Shown here piece by piece: positions 43,724 through 52,861 of a stretch of 64,000 nucleotides of DNA. The position numbers were made by a program, and so were the translations under genes. The notes beneath the pieces are model-generated. The model searched no databases and had not been told where the DNA came from. It saw only the letters and a list, made by a program, of their open reading frames with translations. The DNA is taken from assembly GCA_942490645.1 (NCBI GenBank), contig CALNXN010000004.1, positions 1 through 64,000 of the forward strand, written 5' to 3'. The stretch comes from CALNXN01 sp942490645. GTDB lineage: Bacteria > Pseudomonadota > Alphaproteobacteria > Rhodobacterales > Rhodobacteraceae. Each line of letters starts with the position of its first letter. Position 1 is the first letter of the stretch.

Positions 43724-43897
43724 TCATAACCCCAAAAACACGGTGAAGGGGCCGCGGCTGACCGCGACGCCGGCATTGGCGTAAACCCCTGATGAACTCA
43801 CGGTCACGGAGGCAGTCGTCGACGGTTGCACCGGTTCACCATCCGCACCGCAGGCCGCGAGGGCCAGAAGACTCAGAAGTATCGCCAGAGGTTTCAT
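43724..43897 (-). CDS. LptM-like small lipoprotein after argH
   Basis: A 57-residue lipoprotein from the ATG at 43897, which overlaps the argH stop (ATGA). Signal and lipobox: MKPLAILLSLLALAACGADG, lipidated cysteine at residue 16. The position directly after argH and before lysA is that of the YifL/LptM-type lipoprotein. LptM assists LptD maturation in enterobacteria, but sequence this short cannot prove orthology. Confidence 0.72.
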   Translation of the reverse strand: MKPLAILLSLLALAACGADGEPVQPSTTASVTVSSSGVYANAGVAVSRGPFTVFLGL

Positions 43898-45303
43898 TGC
43901 GACATGTCCCGCCACCGTTTGATCTGGGCACGCACCTGAACCGGTGCCGTTCCCCCATAAGATGTACGTGAGTTCACCGAGTTTTCCACCCCGAGCACGT
44001 CAAATACCTCATTTGTGATCCCATTGTGAGCGGACTTCATCTGTTCCAGCGTGAGGTCGGGCAAATCGCAGCCCTGCGCTTCGGCCATTGCCACAAGCGC
44101 GCCGGTGATGTGGTGCGCATCGCGAAACGGCAAGCCCAGCACCCGCACCAGCCAATCGGCCAGATCCGTCGCTGTCGAAAACCCGGACCCGGCAGCGGCG
44201 GCGAGACTGGCGCGATTGGCGGTCATGTCGCTGACCATGCCGGTCATTGCCGCTAGCGCCAGCATCAGGTTGTCGGCGGCGTCAAACACCTGTTCCTTGT
44301 CCTCTTGCATGTCCTTGGAATAGGTCAGCGGCAGCCCCTTCATCACCATCATCAGCGCCGTGTTGGCTCCGAAAATACGGCCCACCTTGGCGCGGATCAA
44401 CTCGGCCGCATCAGGGTTTTTCTTTTGCGGCATGATGCTCGATCCGGTGGAAAACCGATCACTCAGGGCGACAAAGCGGAATTGCGCGGACGACCAGATC
44501 ACCAATTCCTCGGCGAAACGGCTCAGGTGCATCGCGCAAATGCTCGCCGCACCCAGGAATTCCAGCGCAAAGTCACGGTCACTCACCGCGTCCAGACTGT
44601 TGGCCGACGGACGATCAAACCCAAGCGCCTGCGCCGTCATGTCCCGATCAATCGGAAAGCTTGTGCCGGCCAAAGCCGCCGCCCCCAATGGGCTCTCATT
44701 CATCCGCCCGCGCGCATCACGCATCCGGCTCAGATCGCGCCCGAACATCTCGACATAGGCCATCATGTGATGCCCCCAGGTAACGGGCTGCGCGGTTTGC
44801 AAATGCGTGAACCCGGGCATCACCCAATCAGCCCCGGCCTCCGCCTGATCCAGCAGCGCCGCGATCAGCGCCAGCAATCCACCTTCGGCCGCGTCCAGCT
44901 GATCGCGCACCCACAGCTTGAAATCTGTCGCCACCTGATCGTTGCGTGACCGGCCCGTGTGCAATCGACCCGCGGGTTCGCCGATGATTTCCTTCAGTCG
45001 CGCCTCCACATTCATGTGAATGTCTTCCAAAGCGGTCGAAAACTGAAACGTTTCCCCCTCGATCTCTGACAACACCGTGAGCAGGCCTTCCCGGATCGCT
45101 TCCACATCGCTAGCTTGCAAAATGCCGGTGGCGCCCAACATGGCGGCATGGGCGCGGGATCCCGCGATGTCCTGGGCTGCCATACGCTTGTCAAACCCGA
45201 TCGAGGCATTGATGGCCTCCATGATCGCGTCCGGGCCAGCGGCAAAGCGCCCGCCCCACATCTGGTTGGATCCGGCTTTGGCGTCGTTGGGCGTGTCTGT
45301 CAT
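43894..45303 (-). CDS. argH: argininosuccinate lyase
   Basis: Last enzyme of arginine synthesis, 469 residues from the ATG at 45303 (MTDTPNDAKAGSNQMWGGRF). The fumarase-superfamily signature GSSIMPQKKNPDAAELIRAK carries the active-site serine; HTGRSRNDQVATDFKLW and TRLKEIIGEPAGRLHTG-type segments are also present. The divergent TlpA-like gene begins only 23 bases away, so their promoters must overlap the other gene's 5' end. Confidence 0.95.
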   Translation of the reverse strand: MTDTPNDAKAGSNQMWGGRFAAGPDAIMEAINASIGFDKRMAAQDIAGSRAHAAMLGATGILQASDVEAIREGLLTVLSEIEGETFQFSTALEDIHMNVEARLKEIIGEPAGRLHTGRSRNDQVATDFKLWVRDQLDAAEGGLLALIAALLDQAEAGADWVMPGFTHLQTAQPVTWGHHMMAYVEMFGRDLSRMRDARGRMNESPLGAAALAGTSFPIDRDMTAQALGFDRPSANSLDAVSDRDFALEFLGAASICAMHLSRFAEELVIWSSAQFRFVALSDRFSTGSSIMPQKKNPDAAELIRAKVGRIFGANTALMMVMKGLPLTYSKDMQEDKEQVFDAADNLMLALAAMTGMVSDMTANRASLAAAAGSGFSTATDLADWLVRVLGLPFRDAHHITGALVAMAEAQGCDLPDLTLEQMKSAHNGITNEVFDVLGVENSVNSRTSYGGTAPVQVRAQIKRWRDMSQ

Positions 45304-45326
45304 CTGCTGAACCCTTCGGAGGGGAT

Positions 45327-45890
45327 ATGAAAAAACTTGTTGCCGCGCTCGTTTATACGGCCCTACTCGCAGGTGCAAACCCTGCCTTGGCGGATATGAC
45401 GGCGCTTGCCGGTCTGCGGACGGGCGACATGAAAAAACTGGTGATCCACACCACGCCAGAGGCGACTTCGAACGCGGCCTTTCAACAAGCCGATAACAAG
45501 GGTCCGATGACGCTTGAGGCCTATCGTGGCAAATACGTGCTGTTGAATTTCTGGGCGACGTGGTGCGCGCCTTGCCGCAAGGAAATGCCCATGCTGGCCG
45601 AGTTGCAGGATGAATTCGGCGGCGACACCTTCGAGGTCGTGACCATCGCCACGGGACGCAATTCTCCCGCGGGCATCGTCAAATTCTTTGCGGAAACCGG
45701 CATCACCAACCTGCCCCGGCACCAAGACCCCAAACAGGCGCTGGCCAGCCAGATGGGCATCTTCGGCCTGCCCATCACCGTGATCATTAACCCCGAAGGA
45801 CGCGAGATCGCACGCCTGCGCGGTGATGCCGATTGGGCCAGCGACAGTGCCAAGGCGATCATCGCCGCATTGGTTAACACAGGCAGTTAA
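45327..45890 (+). CDS. TlpA-like thiol-disulphide oxidoreductase
   Basis: A 187-residue exported thioredoxin-fold protein. The signal peptide (LVAALVYTALLAGANPALA) is followed by a lead segment and the active site WATWCAPCRKEMPMLAE; the cis-proline is in GLPITVIINPEGREIA. It probably keeps periplasmic thiols, for example in cytochrome c maturation, reduced. The ATG has GGAGGGGA upstream. Placement divergent from argH with a 23-base gap is conserved in Rhodobacterales. Confidence 0.92.
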   Translation: MKKLVAALVYTALLAGANPALADMTALAGLRTGDMKKLVIHTTPEATSNAAFQQADNKGPMTLEAYRGKYVLLNFWATWCAPCRKEMPMLAELQDEFGGDTFEVVTIATGRNSPAGIVKFFAETGITNLPRHQDPKQALASQMGIFGLPITVIINPEGREIARLRGDADWASDSAKAIIAALVNTGS

Positions 45891-46009
45891 CCACGTTCAT
45901 GCGATACGTGAGCTGCAACAGGTAACACTTTGTCGATGAAAACGGATCAGAGTTGTCCACAGCCACCGTACGCGGCCTGTCCCCGCAGGGACAAAGAGAA
46001 AACCCGTGA

Positions 46010-46333
46010 CTATATGCCCAACAGTGGCGGTATCCGCGTTTCAATTAGTGTGATCAGCGCAGGTTCCATATAGTCGTAGCGATCCGGGATATCGGCCACC
46101 TTGACGGGCGTGTCGCGCAAGTGTTTGCCAAACTGCGCGGTTAGCCGCGTTTTGTGACGCCGCTCCATCACGATAATCACATCGGCCCATGCGATCTGAT
46201 CCAGTGACAAAACCTCGTCGGCGTCCTTGCTCAACCCACCGCAATCTGTGTCACAGGCTTTCCAGGATGCAACCAGATGCGCTGCCGTCGGGCTCCGCTT
46301 GCGGGCTTTTCCGCATACAAACAGTACATTCAT
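46010..46333 (-). CDS. low-molecular-weight tyrosine-phosphatase-like protein
   Basis: A 107-residue protein of the COG4551 type. The phosphatase loop is present near the N-terminus as VLFVCGKARKRSPTAA, with C7, five residues, R13 and S14 (CX5RS). The rest, DVIIVMERRHKTRLTAQFGK and VADIPDRYDYMEPALI, with an Asp that could be the general acid, also fits. It ends four bases from the Hint-protein gene on the same strand, so the two are probably co-transcribed. Confidence 0.85.
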   Translation of the reverse strand: MNVLFVCGKARKRSPTAAHLVASWKACDTDCGGLSKDADEVLSLDQIAWADVIIVMERRHKTRLTAQFGKHLRDTPVKVADIPDRYDYMEPALITLIETRIPPLLGI

Positions 46334-46337
46334 GCCC

Positions 46338-47405
46338 TCAGGCCACGTGCCCGAAGATTGCAGCCTCTGACGCGGTCAGGTTGCGCCGCGCGTAGCCACC
46401 ATAAGTATGCGGATCAAACTCCAACGACGGGTATTGCGCCATCAGCTGTGCGCGGTCTGCCGCATCGAGGGTCATCAGGTCTGCGTTGGCGGGATGAAAG
46501 CTTTCGGTCTCGACGCCGTTGGCCCAGATCACATTGTGGCCCGACAGCAGCAAATGCACATATGTGACCTCGCGCACCGAGGTATCCACAAGAATCGTGC
46601 GATCATTGATCAAATGCTTCGCTGCGACCAGAACCTCCTTGGTGTTGAACAATTCCTGAGCCACTGCGCCTTGAAGCAACATACGGTGTTCGGGAGAGAC
46701 CAGCAATTCCTGATCGGGTCGTTCTACGCCCAAGGCCCCGGTGCGAATGCGCACAGGCCGCAAAGCCGGCATCGCGAAGAGGCGCGCGCCACTCATCCGG
46801 CGGCTGCCGATCCATTCGATAGGCTGCGCGCCATTGTCCTTGGTTTGCACCAGATCACCGACCTGCAACTCATCCACCATGCGCTGTCCCTGCGGGGTCA
46901 GGATGCGCGTTCCCGGGGTAAAACAGATCACCCCGCTGTCGGAGGTGACCGTATTGGGCCGTGCGCTGCCCAACGTGTGGTGAACCACCCACAGATCACA
47001 ATTACGAGGCGGCAGTTCATCGACGAACATCAGCAGGGGTTGCGACCCGCGCCCCACCTCGATCAGCGTCACGGTATAGCTTTGCGCGCCATCGGTGATC
47101 ACAAAGCAGCTGTCGGCAAGGGTCGTATCTTCGTCCGCAGTGATCGGGCCGGTAAAGGGGCGCGCAGGGTCGAGGGCTGCCCCAACGAGACGGTGCACCA
47201 TTCGGGCCGCGCGCTTGCGCAGCTTGTCAGAACCAATCGCCCGATCGAGCTTCAGGATATCCGCCGGGCCATCGACCCGCACGGCATCTCCGCGCCATGA
47301 CCAAGAGGTCCCCACGCTCAGTGACTTCACCGGCGCGGCCTCCAAACCATCGACTTCTGTTTGCGACCAGGAAATGACGAACGTGCCACGAAAGCCCGTT
47401 TTCAT
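46338..47405 (-). CDS. Hint-domain protein, intact
   Basis: A 355-residue protein with a Hint (Hedgehog/intein) module in its second half. The module starts VICFTPGTRILTPQGQRMVD, with the nucleophile cysteine, and runs through ELLVSPEHRMLLQGAVAQEL to NDRTILVDTSVREVTYVHLL and the HNVIWANGVETESFHPANAD tail. The first half is a beta-rich domain with GTSWSWRGDAVRVDGPADIL. No signal peptide was seen, though family members are often exported by type I or type V routes. Together with the pseudogene at 1014 this makes two Hint genes in 64 kb. Confidence 0.85.
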   Translation of the reverse strand: MKTGFRGTFVISWSQTEVDGLEAAPVKSLSVGTSWSWRGDAVRVDGPADILKLDRAIGSDKLRKRAARMVHRLVGAALDPARPFTGPITADEDTTLADSCFVITDGAQSYTVTLIEVGRGSQPLLMFVDELPPRNCDLWVVHHTLGSARPNTVTSDSGVICFTPGTRILTPQGQRMVDELQVGDLVQTKDNGAQPIEWIGSRRMSGARLFAMPALRPVRIRTGALGVERPDQELLVSPEHRMLLQGAVAQELFNTKEVLVAAKHLINDRTILVDTSVREVTYVHLLLSGHNVIWANGVETESFHPANADLMTLDAADRAQLMAQYPSLEFDPHTYGGYARRNLTASEAAIFGHVA

Positions 47406-47541
47406 ATGCCTTACTGCCTGCCTTAACGTTTCTTATTGTGAGAAATGCTAGCAAAGCTGCCGCTTGGGGAAAAGCCCGCTTTTGCACATCTTGTCAGACT
47501 GTTGCAAATGGACCCTCATGTGGATGCTTTTGCGCCAGGGA

Positions 47542-48453
47542 TCAAAACCGCAACCTGACACGCACCGATCCGACAACCTGGTTGCCCCCCTGACCTTCAA
47601 ACTCTTCGCCCAGCCACGTTAGCCCGTAAAAGGCTGACGCCTGTTCCCCCTGCCAGTGGATACCCGCCCTGAGCCGATTGCGCGTATCGCTCAGCGTGAT
47701 GCCCCGGCTTGCTGGCAGATAGATGCTGTCCGTCACCCGTGCAACATCGCCGCCCATGACAAAGGAAAACCCCGGATCGCTGTTTTGTATGACCCGATAA
47801 CGTTGTCCCGTGACCGGATCACGCACCCAAAGCTCCGCTTGTCCCAATTGCCCCACGGTCAAGTCAACACCTGCGCGCAACATCGTTTCGACACCCGCGC
47901 GGGCTTCGACAAAGGGGCGCAGCCGCGTGTTCGCGCCAAACGCAATATCGCGCGCGGCTTCGGCCACCACCGATAGATGCACACCATCAGGGATCTGCGC
48001 GTCAAGCACCGCATCCGAGGAGGGGTTCACATCGATCAATTCGTGTAACTCGCGCTGCAACGATCCCAGCCCGGTAGACGGGCCCGTCAGCACCACATCC
48101 GCCCCGGCGCTGATGTCGAGACGTCGCAGCCGGGCATGCGTGTGCACCCCCAACGACAGAGCCCCGGCAAAAGGTCGGTCTGAGGGTGCGGGATTGGTCA
48201 GCCGCTGCGGCGACATGATGGCCGCACCGAGCCGCATCTCCAGCACCTTGCCGAAACGCGCGGGCGCATGACCTTGCCACGCCGGGCCCCAGACATGCGA
48301 TGAGGAAATCGACCCGCTTTGCCAACGGTCGCGTCCATCAGCAAGGGAATCATTGGTGATCAGTCTGCCGTATCCCAAAAGGGACCTGTCCCCGGCCATT
48401 GCAGGCAAGGAAACAAGGACCATCAGGCAGAAAGCAGCGAGGGTTCGGAGCAT
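47542..48453 (-). CDS. LpxR/DUF2219-type outer-membrane lipid A deacylase-like protein
   Basis: A 303-residue predicted beta-barrel. It starts MLRTLAAFCLMVLVSLPAMA (signal peptide), followed by LITNDSLADGRDRWQSGSIS, which resembles the catalytic N-D and S region of LpxR, and GALSLGVHTHARLR with a histidine. The C-terminus ends in a terminal aromatic strand (VVGSVRVRLRF), typical of BamA-folded porins. If active, it would remove a 3'-acyl chain from lipid A. The catalytic match is by eye. Confidence 0.75.
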   Translation of the reverse strand: MLRTLAAFCLMVLVSLPAMAGDRSLLGYGRLITNDSLADGRDRWQSGSISSSHVWGPAWQGHAPARFGKVLEMRLGAAIMSPQRLTNPAPSDRPFAGALSLGVHTHARLRRLDISAGADVVLTGPSTGLGSLQRELHELIDVNPSSDAVLDAQIPDGVHLSVVAEAARDIAFGANTRLRPFVEARAGVETMLRAGVDLTVGQLGQAELWVRDPVTGQRYRVIQNSDPGFSFVMGGDVARVTDSIYLPASRGITLSDTRNRLRAGIHWQGEQASAFYGLTWLGEEFEGQGGNQVVGSVRVRLRF

Positions 48454-48549
48454 GCGCCCGTCCTGTGATTGCGCCCCCACGGCCAAACAACCATAGCGGG
48501 ATATCTGTGACCACGCCAGTCTGTTTGTCCCTGCCGGAACGCGTGGTTC

Positions 48550-49989
48550 TCAGGTGATCAAAGGCGGTCGGCGGTCAAACCAAGGGCGGGCCTGCTCCAA
48601 CTCGGCACTGAGTGCGATCAGCATCTCATCTTCGCCGAAGGGGGCCGCCAGATGCACACCGACAGGCAAGCCATCCGCAGACCAATGCAGCGGCAGCGAC
48701 GCGGCAGGCTGACCGCTGGCGTTGAATGCGCCGCAAAACGGCGAATAGGCGAAGATGCCGTCTGGGCCGATACGGTAGTTTTCGTAATCCTCACGGGTAT
48801 GAGCAAAGCGTCCGATCTTGGCCGGTGGCTCGGCCAGCGTGGCCGTTAGAAGGATGTCGTAGGTGCCGTCGAAAAACCTGGCCATTTCGCGCCCGTAGTC
48901 GTGGATTTTTCCAACAGCGCGCAGGTAATCCGCTCCGCTGAACTGCTGCGCATAGGCCATCGCGCCACGGGCGATCCCTTCGATGTCACCGTCCTGCAAA
49001 TCGCGGCCCCGCGCGGACAGGGTGCTTTGGATGGAAAGAGCCGTGCCGCAAGCGACGATGCAGGTCCACGCGCGCATCATGCCGTCGTGATCCGCCGCCG
49101 GGCGCGCGGGCACAATGTGGTGACCCAGGTCTTCGAGCAGCCGCGCAGTGTCTTGCACGGCTTGTCGGCATTCAGCGTGGATTGGATCGCCGGACAGCGT
49201 CGTGTCACACAAGGCGATGCGCAAGCGCGGGGGCGGGCTTTGGATGGCGGCAACAAACCCTTCGGCCAATGGCGGGGCTGAATAGGGCGCGCCCAAATCC
49301 ATGCCTTCGCAAGCGTCCATCATGGCGGCATTGTCACGCACCGAGCGGCTGAGAAATCCGTCGATGGCCATCCCGGCCCAGCCTTCGCCCGCATAAGGCC
49401 CGTCCGGGAACCGGCCCCGCGTCGCCTTGAACCCATACAGCCCCGAGCTTGAGGCCGGTATCCGCACCGACCCGCCGCCGTCCGAGCCATGGGCCATCGG
49501 CACGATGCCCGCAGCCACAGCCGCGCCCGACCCGCCCGACGACCCGCCAGAGGTATGATCGAGGTTCCATGGATTGCGCGTCGGGCCACCATAAACGGCG
49601 GCTTCCGTCACCGCTCCGATCCCGGCCTCGGGGGATGTGGTGCGTCCGAAAGTGACAACGCCCGTGGCCTTGATCCGCTCATAAAGCGCGCTGTCGTAGC
49701 GATAGGTCGTGTTCTTTAGCAGGTTGGAGCCATTGTGCGACGGAAAATCCCGTGCCTCTGCCCCCAAATCCTTGAGCAGAAACGGCACGCCAGTGAAGGA
49801 ACCCTCCGGCAGGCCTGCATCTATCATGGCGCGCGCGGTGGCCTCTTGCATCAGCACAACTGCGTTGAGATCAGGGTTCAGGGCCGCAACCCGTTCAAGA
49901 GCGGCATCCAGCAATTCGCCCGGCGTCACATCACCTTGTGCGACCAGCGCGGCAAGCCCCGTGGCATCAAAACGGTCGTAGTTCTTCAT
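48550..49989 (-). CDS. amidase signature-family protein
   Basis: A 479-residue amidase (GatA-like fold). The Ser-cisSer-Lys triad is visible: lysine in VPFLLKDLGAEARDF, the serines in HTSGGSSGGSGAAVAAGIVP, followed by GSDGGGSVRIPASSSGLYGF. The C-terminal region FNASGQPAASLPLHWSADGL is also typical. It is not part of a gatCAB set, so it probably hydrolyses a small amide. It begins four bases after nrdJ. Confidence 0.88.
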   Translation of the reverse strand: MKNYDRFDATGLAALVAQGDVTPGELLDAALERVAALNPDLNAVVLMQEATARAMIDAGLPEGSFTGVPFLLKDLGAEARDFPSHNGSNLLKNTTYRYDSALYERIKATGVVTFGRTTSPEAGIGAVTEAAVYGGPTRNPWNLDHTSGGSSGGSGAAVAAGIVPMAHGSDGGGSVRIPASSSGLYGFKATRGRFPDGPYAGEGWAGMAIDGFLSRSVRDNAAMMDACEGMDLGAPYSAPPLAEGFVAAIQSPPPRLRIALCDTTLSGDPIHAECRQAVQDTARLLEDLGHHIVPARPAADHDGMMRAWTCIVACGTALSIQSTLSARGRDLQDGDIEGIARGAMAYAQQFSGADYLRAVGKIHDYGREMARFFDGTYDILLTATLAEPPAKIGRFAHTREDYENYRIGPDGIFAYSPFCGAFNASGQPAASLPLHWSADGLPVGVHLAAPFGEDEMLIALSAELEQARPWFDRRPPLIT

Positions 49990-49993
49990 CGGG

Positions 49994-52288
49994 TCAGCCG
50001 CATTTGGAATAGCCGCAAGAGCCGCAGGTCATGCAGCCCTCGACCATGCGCAATTCAAATTGCCCGCAGCTGGAACAGGCGGCACCCCGGTTGTTCTCCA
50101 ACCCGACGACCTGTGCCTGCGGGTCGGCCTTGAGCCCCATCCCTTCACCAGCGATGAACCCAATGGCAACCATATGCTGTTCGATCACCCCACCAATGGC
50201 GGCGAGGATCGACGGAATGTACTTGCCCTGCATCCACGCGCCACCGCGCGGATCGAACACGGCCTTGAGTTCCTCTACCACGAAGGACACATCGCCCCCG
50301 CGCCGGAACACCGCCGAAATCATCCGGGTCAATGCAACGGTCCATGCGAAATGCTCCATGTTCTTGGAGTTGATGAACACCTCGAAGGGACGGCGGTGCC
50401 CGTTCAGCACGATGTCGTTGATGGTGATATAAAGCGCGTGTTCACTGTCGGGCCATTTGACCTTGTAGGTGTTACCCTCCAACTCGTTCGGGCGATCCAG
50501 CGGTTCGGACATATAGATGACGTCCCCATGGGGTCGCTGCGGTTCGGCCGCGTCATTGGTGATGACTTCGGGGGCGATGTCTTTCGGCTTCTCCTCGGAC
50601 ACACTCAACACAGACCCCGTCACGGCATTGGGCCGGTAGGTCGTGCAGCCTTTGCAGCCACTGTCCCATGCCTCCATGTAGACGTCCTTGAAGGCATCGA
50701 AGCTGATGTCTTCGGGGCAATTGATCGTCTTGGAAATGCTGCTATCCACCCACTTTTGCGCGGCCGCCTGCATCTTGACGTGATCGAGCGGTGCCAGCGT
50801 TTGGGCGTTGACGAAGTAATCGGGCAGCGGCGCGTCGCCTTTCAGGTCGCGCCACATCTGGACGGCATAATCCACGACCTCTTCTTCGGTCCGGCTACCG
50901 TCCTTTTGCAGCACCTTGCGGGTGTAGGCATAGGCAAACACCGGCTCGATCCCGGATGAGACGTTGCCTGCATAAAGGCTGATCGTTCCAGTGGGCGCAA
51001 TCGAGGTCAGCAGCGCATTGCGGATACCATGTTCACGGATCGCATCGCGCACGTCGTCATCCATGTGCTGCATCGCGCCGGAGGCGAGAAACGCGTCTGC
51101 ATCAAAGAGCGGAAAGGCGCCCTTTTCTTTGGCCAGTTGCACCGACGCCAGATATGCGGCGCGGGCAATCGCGTGCAACCAGTCCTCCGTCTGACGCGCC
51201 GCCTCGTCGGAGCCATAGCGCAGGCCCAGCATCAAGAGCGCATCCGCCAGACCTGTCACCCCCAGCCCGATGCGGCGTTTCGCCTGGGCTTCGCGTTCCT
51301 GCTCGGGCAGCGGGAATTTCGACACATCGACCACGTTGTCCATCATACGAACCGCTGTCGCGACCAGTTCGTTCAGCGCCTCGACATTCAGTTCCGCTGC
51401 GTCCTCAAAAGGTTGGCTGACCAACCGGGCAAGATTGATCGACCCCAGAAGGCACGCGCCATAGGGCGGCAGCGGTTGTTCACCACAAGGGTTGGTGGCC
51501 GAGATCGTCTCGCAATAGTTCAGGTTGTTGGCAGCATTGATGCGGTCAATAAAGATCACACCGGGTTCGGCGTAATCATACGTGGCCTGCATGATTTTGT
51601 TCCACAGATCACGCGCTTGCACAGTGCGGTAGACTTTGTCCCCGAATATCAGGTCCCACGACTGGTCGGCCTTGACGGCTTCCATGAACGGGTCCGTGAC
51701 CAGCACCGACATGTTGAACATGCGTAGCCGTGCCGCGTCGGATTTTGCCGTGATGAAATCTTCGATATCCGGGTGGTCGCAGCGCATGGTCGCCATCATC
51801 GCGCCCCGGCGCGAGCCTGCGGACATGATCGTGCGGCACATTGCATCCCACACATCCATGAAGCTGAGCGGGCCAGACGCATCCGCCGAAACGCCCAGCA
51901 CATCAGCGCCTTTGGGCCGTATGGTCGAGAAATCATAGCCGATGCCGCCGCCCTGCTGCATCGTCAGCGCCGCCTCTTTGAGCATGTCGAAAATGCCGCC
52001 CATGCTGTCGGGGATCGTGCCCATCACAAAGCAGTTGAACAGTGTTACCTTGCGCGCTGTACCCGCCCCCGCGGTGATGCGCCCAGCGGGCAGATATTTG
52101 AAGTCTTCGAGCGCCGCATAGAAGGTATCTTCCCAGCCCTGCGCGTCGTCTTCCACCTGCGCCAGATCGCGCGCGATGCGTCGCCATGTGTCTTCGACGG
52201 TGACGTCACGGGGGGCACCATCGGGTGCCTTGAAGCGGTACTTCATATCCCAGATTTGTTCGGCGATGGGGGCAGCAAAACGGGTCAT
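49994..52288 (-). CDS. nrdJ: adenosylcobalamin-dependent ribonucleotide reductase (class II)
   Basis: A 764-residue class II reductase from the ATG at 52288 (MTRFAAPIAEQIWDMKYRFK). It has the active-site block NPCGEQPLPPYGACLLGSIN, the FNCFVMGTIPDSMGGIFDML stretch, and at the C-terminus the paired-cysteine tail CSSCGQFELRMVEGCMTCGS followed by CGYSKCG. It makes deoxyribonucleotides without oxygen or a second subunit, using B12. No B12 riboswitch is visible in the 141-base gap to the divergent DUF1489 gene. Confidence 0.95.
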   Translation of the reverse strand: MTRFAAPIAEQIWDMKYRFKAPDGAPRDVTVEDTWRRIARDLAQVEDDAQGWEDTFYAALEDFKYLPAGRITAGAGTARKVTLFNCFVMGTIPDSMGGIFDMLKEAALTMQQGGGIGYDFSTIRPKGADVLGVSADASGPLSFMDVWDAMCRTIMSAGSRRGAMMATMRCDHPDIEDFITAKSDAARLRMFNMSVLVTDPFMEAVKADQSWDLIFGDKVYRTVQARDLWNKIMQATYDYAEPGVIFIDRINAANNLNYCETISATNPCGEQPLPPYGACLLGSINLARLVSQPFEDAAELNVEALNELVATAVRMMDNVVDVSKFPLPEQEREAQAKRRIGLGVTGLADALLMLGLRYGSDEAARQTEDWLHAIARAAYLASVQLAKEKGAFPLFDADAFLASGAMQHMDDDVRDAIREHGIRNALLTSIAPTGTISLYAGNVSSGIEPVFAYAYTRKVLQKDGSRTEEEVVDYAVQMWRDLKGDAPLPDYFVNAQTLAPLDHVKMQAAAQKWVDSSISKTINCPEDISFDAFKDVYMEAWDSGCKGCTTYRPNAVTGSVLSVSEEKPKDIAPEVITNDAAEPQRPHGDVIYMSEPLDRPNELEGNTYKVKWPDSEHALYITINDIVLNGHRRPFEVFINSKNMEHFAWTVALTRMISAVFRRGGDVSFVVEELKAVFDPRGGAWMQGKYIPSILAAIGGVIEQHMVAIGFIAGEGMGLKADPQAQVVGLENNRGAACSSCGQFELRMVEGCMTCGSCGYSKCG

Positions 52289-52429
52289 GTGCGTTTCCTT
52301 GGGCAGAGGGAAGGGGAACAACGTAACCCGAATCGGGGCCAAACCACAATACTTTGATCTTCTGCCTCAACACACTACTCTATATGGCGTGGAAGAAGAG
52401 ATTCTGTGTGCAAGTTGGTGGGGAACCCT

Positions 52430-52861
52430 GTGGAAAAGTCGGTCCATCTGATCAAACTGTCTGTCGGTACGGAAAACATCGACGATCTGGCCGCGTGGCA
52501 AGCGACCAAACGCGCACAGGCGCCCGATGGATTGCCGCGTCATGTAACGCGCATGTGGCCCAAGCGCGAGGCGGAGATCCTCAATGGCGGGTCGATCTTC
52601 TGGGTGATCAAGGGCGTGATCCAGTGTCGTCAGCGCATCGACCGGCTGGATGAATACATCGGTCAGGACGGTATTCGGCGCTGCGCGATCGTGCTGGACC
52701 CGCAGATCATCCGCACGCAGACCAGCCTCAAGCGCCCGTTTCAGGGGTGGCGGTATCTGGCCACGGCAGACGCGCCACCCGACCTGCCCAAAGGCCGCGC
52801 CAGCGAAGAGCCGCTGCCCGTCGAGCTGAACCGCGCCCTCGCCGAGATTGGTGTGCTTTAG
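52430..52861 (+). CDS. DUF1489 protein
   Basis: A 143-residue DUF1489 family protein. The GTG at 52430 is preferred over an upstream ATG because GGGGAA lies just before it and the family begins near VHLIKLSVG. The family core RHVTRMWPKREAEILNGGSI and IKGVIQCRQRIDRLDEYIGQ is present. Function unknown. It overlaps the convergent TauD gene by four bases. Confidence 0.88.
   Translation: MEKSVHLIKLSVGTENIDDLAAWQATKRAQAPDGLPRHVTRMWPKREAEILNGGSIFWVIKGVIQCRQRIDRLDEYIGQDGIRRCAIVLDPQIIRTQTSLKRPFQGWRYLATADAPPDLPKGRASEEPLPVELNRALAEIGVL

Noticed and set aside
45930..46005. A small TGTCCC-CGCA-GGGACA hairpin after the TlpA-like gene as a terminator.
   Set aside because: Only six pairs and no T-run on either strand; not strong enough to list.
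52289..52429. A possible cobalamin riboswitch or NrdR box upstream of nrdJ.
   Set aside because: The 141-base gap is too short for a cobalamin riboswitch, and no NrdR-like ACA-rich palindrome could be matched convincingly.
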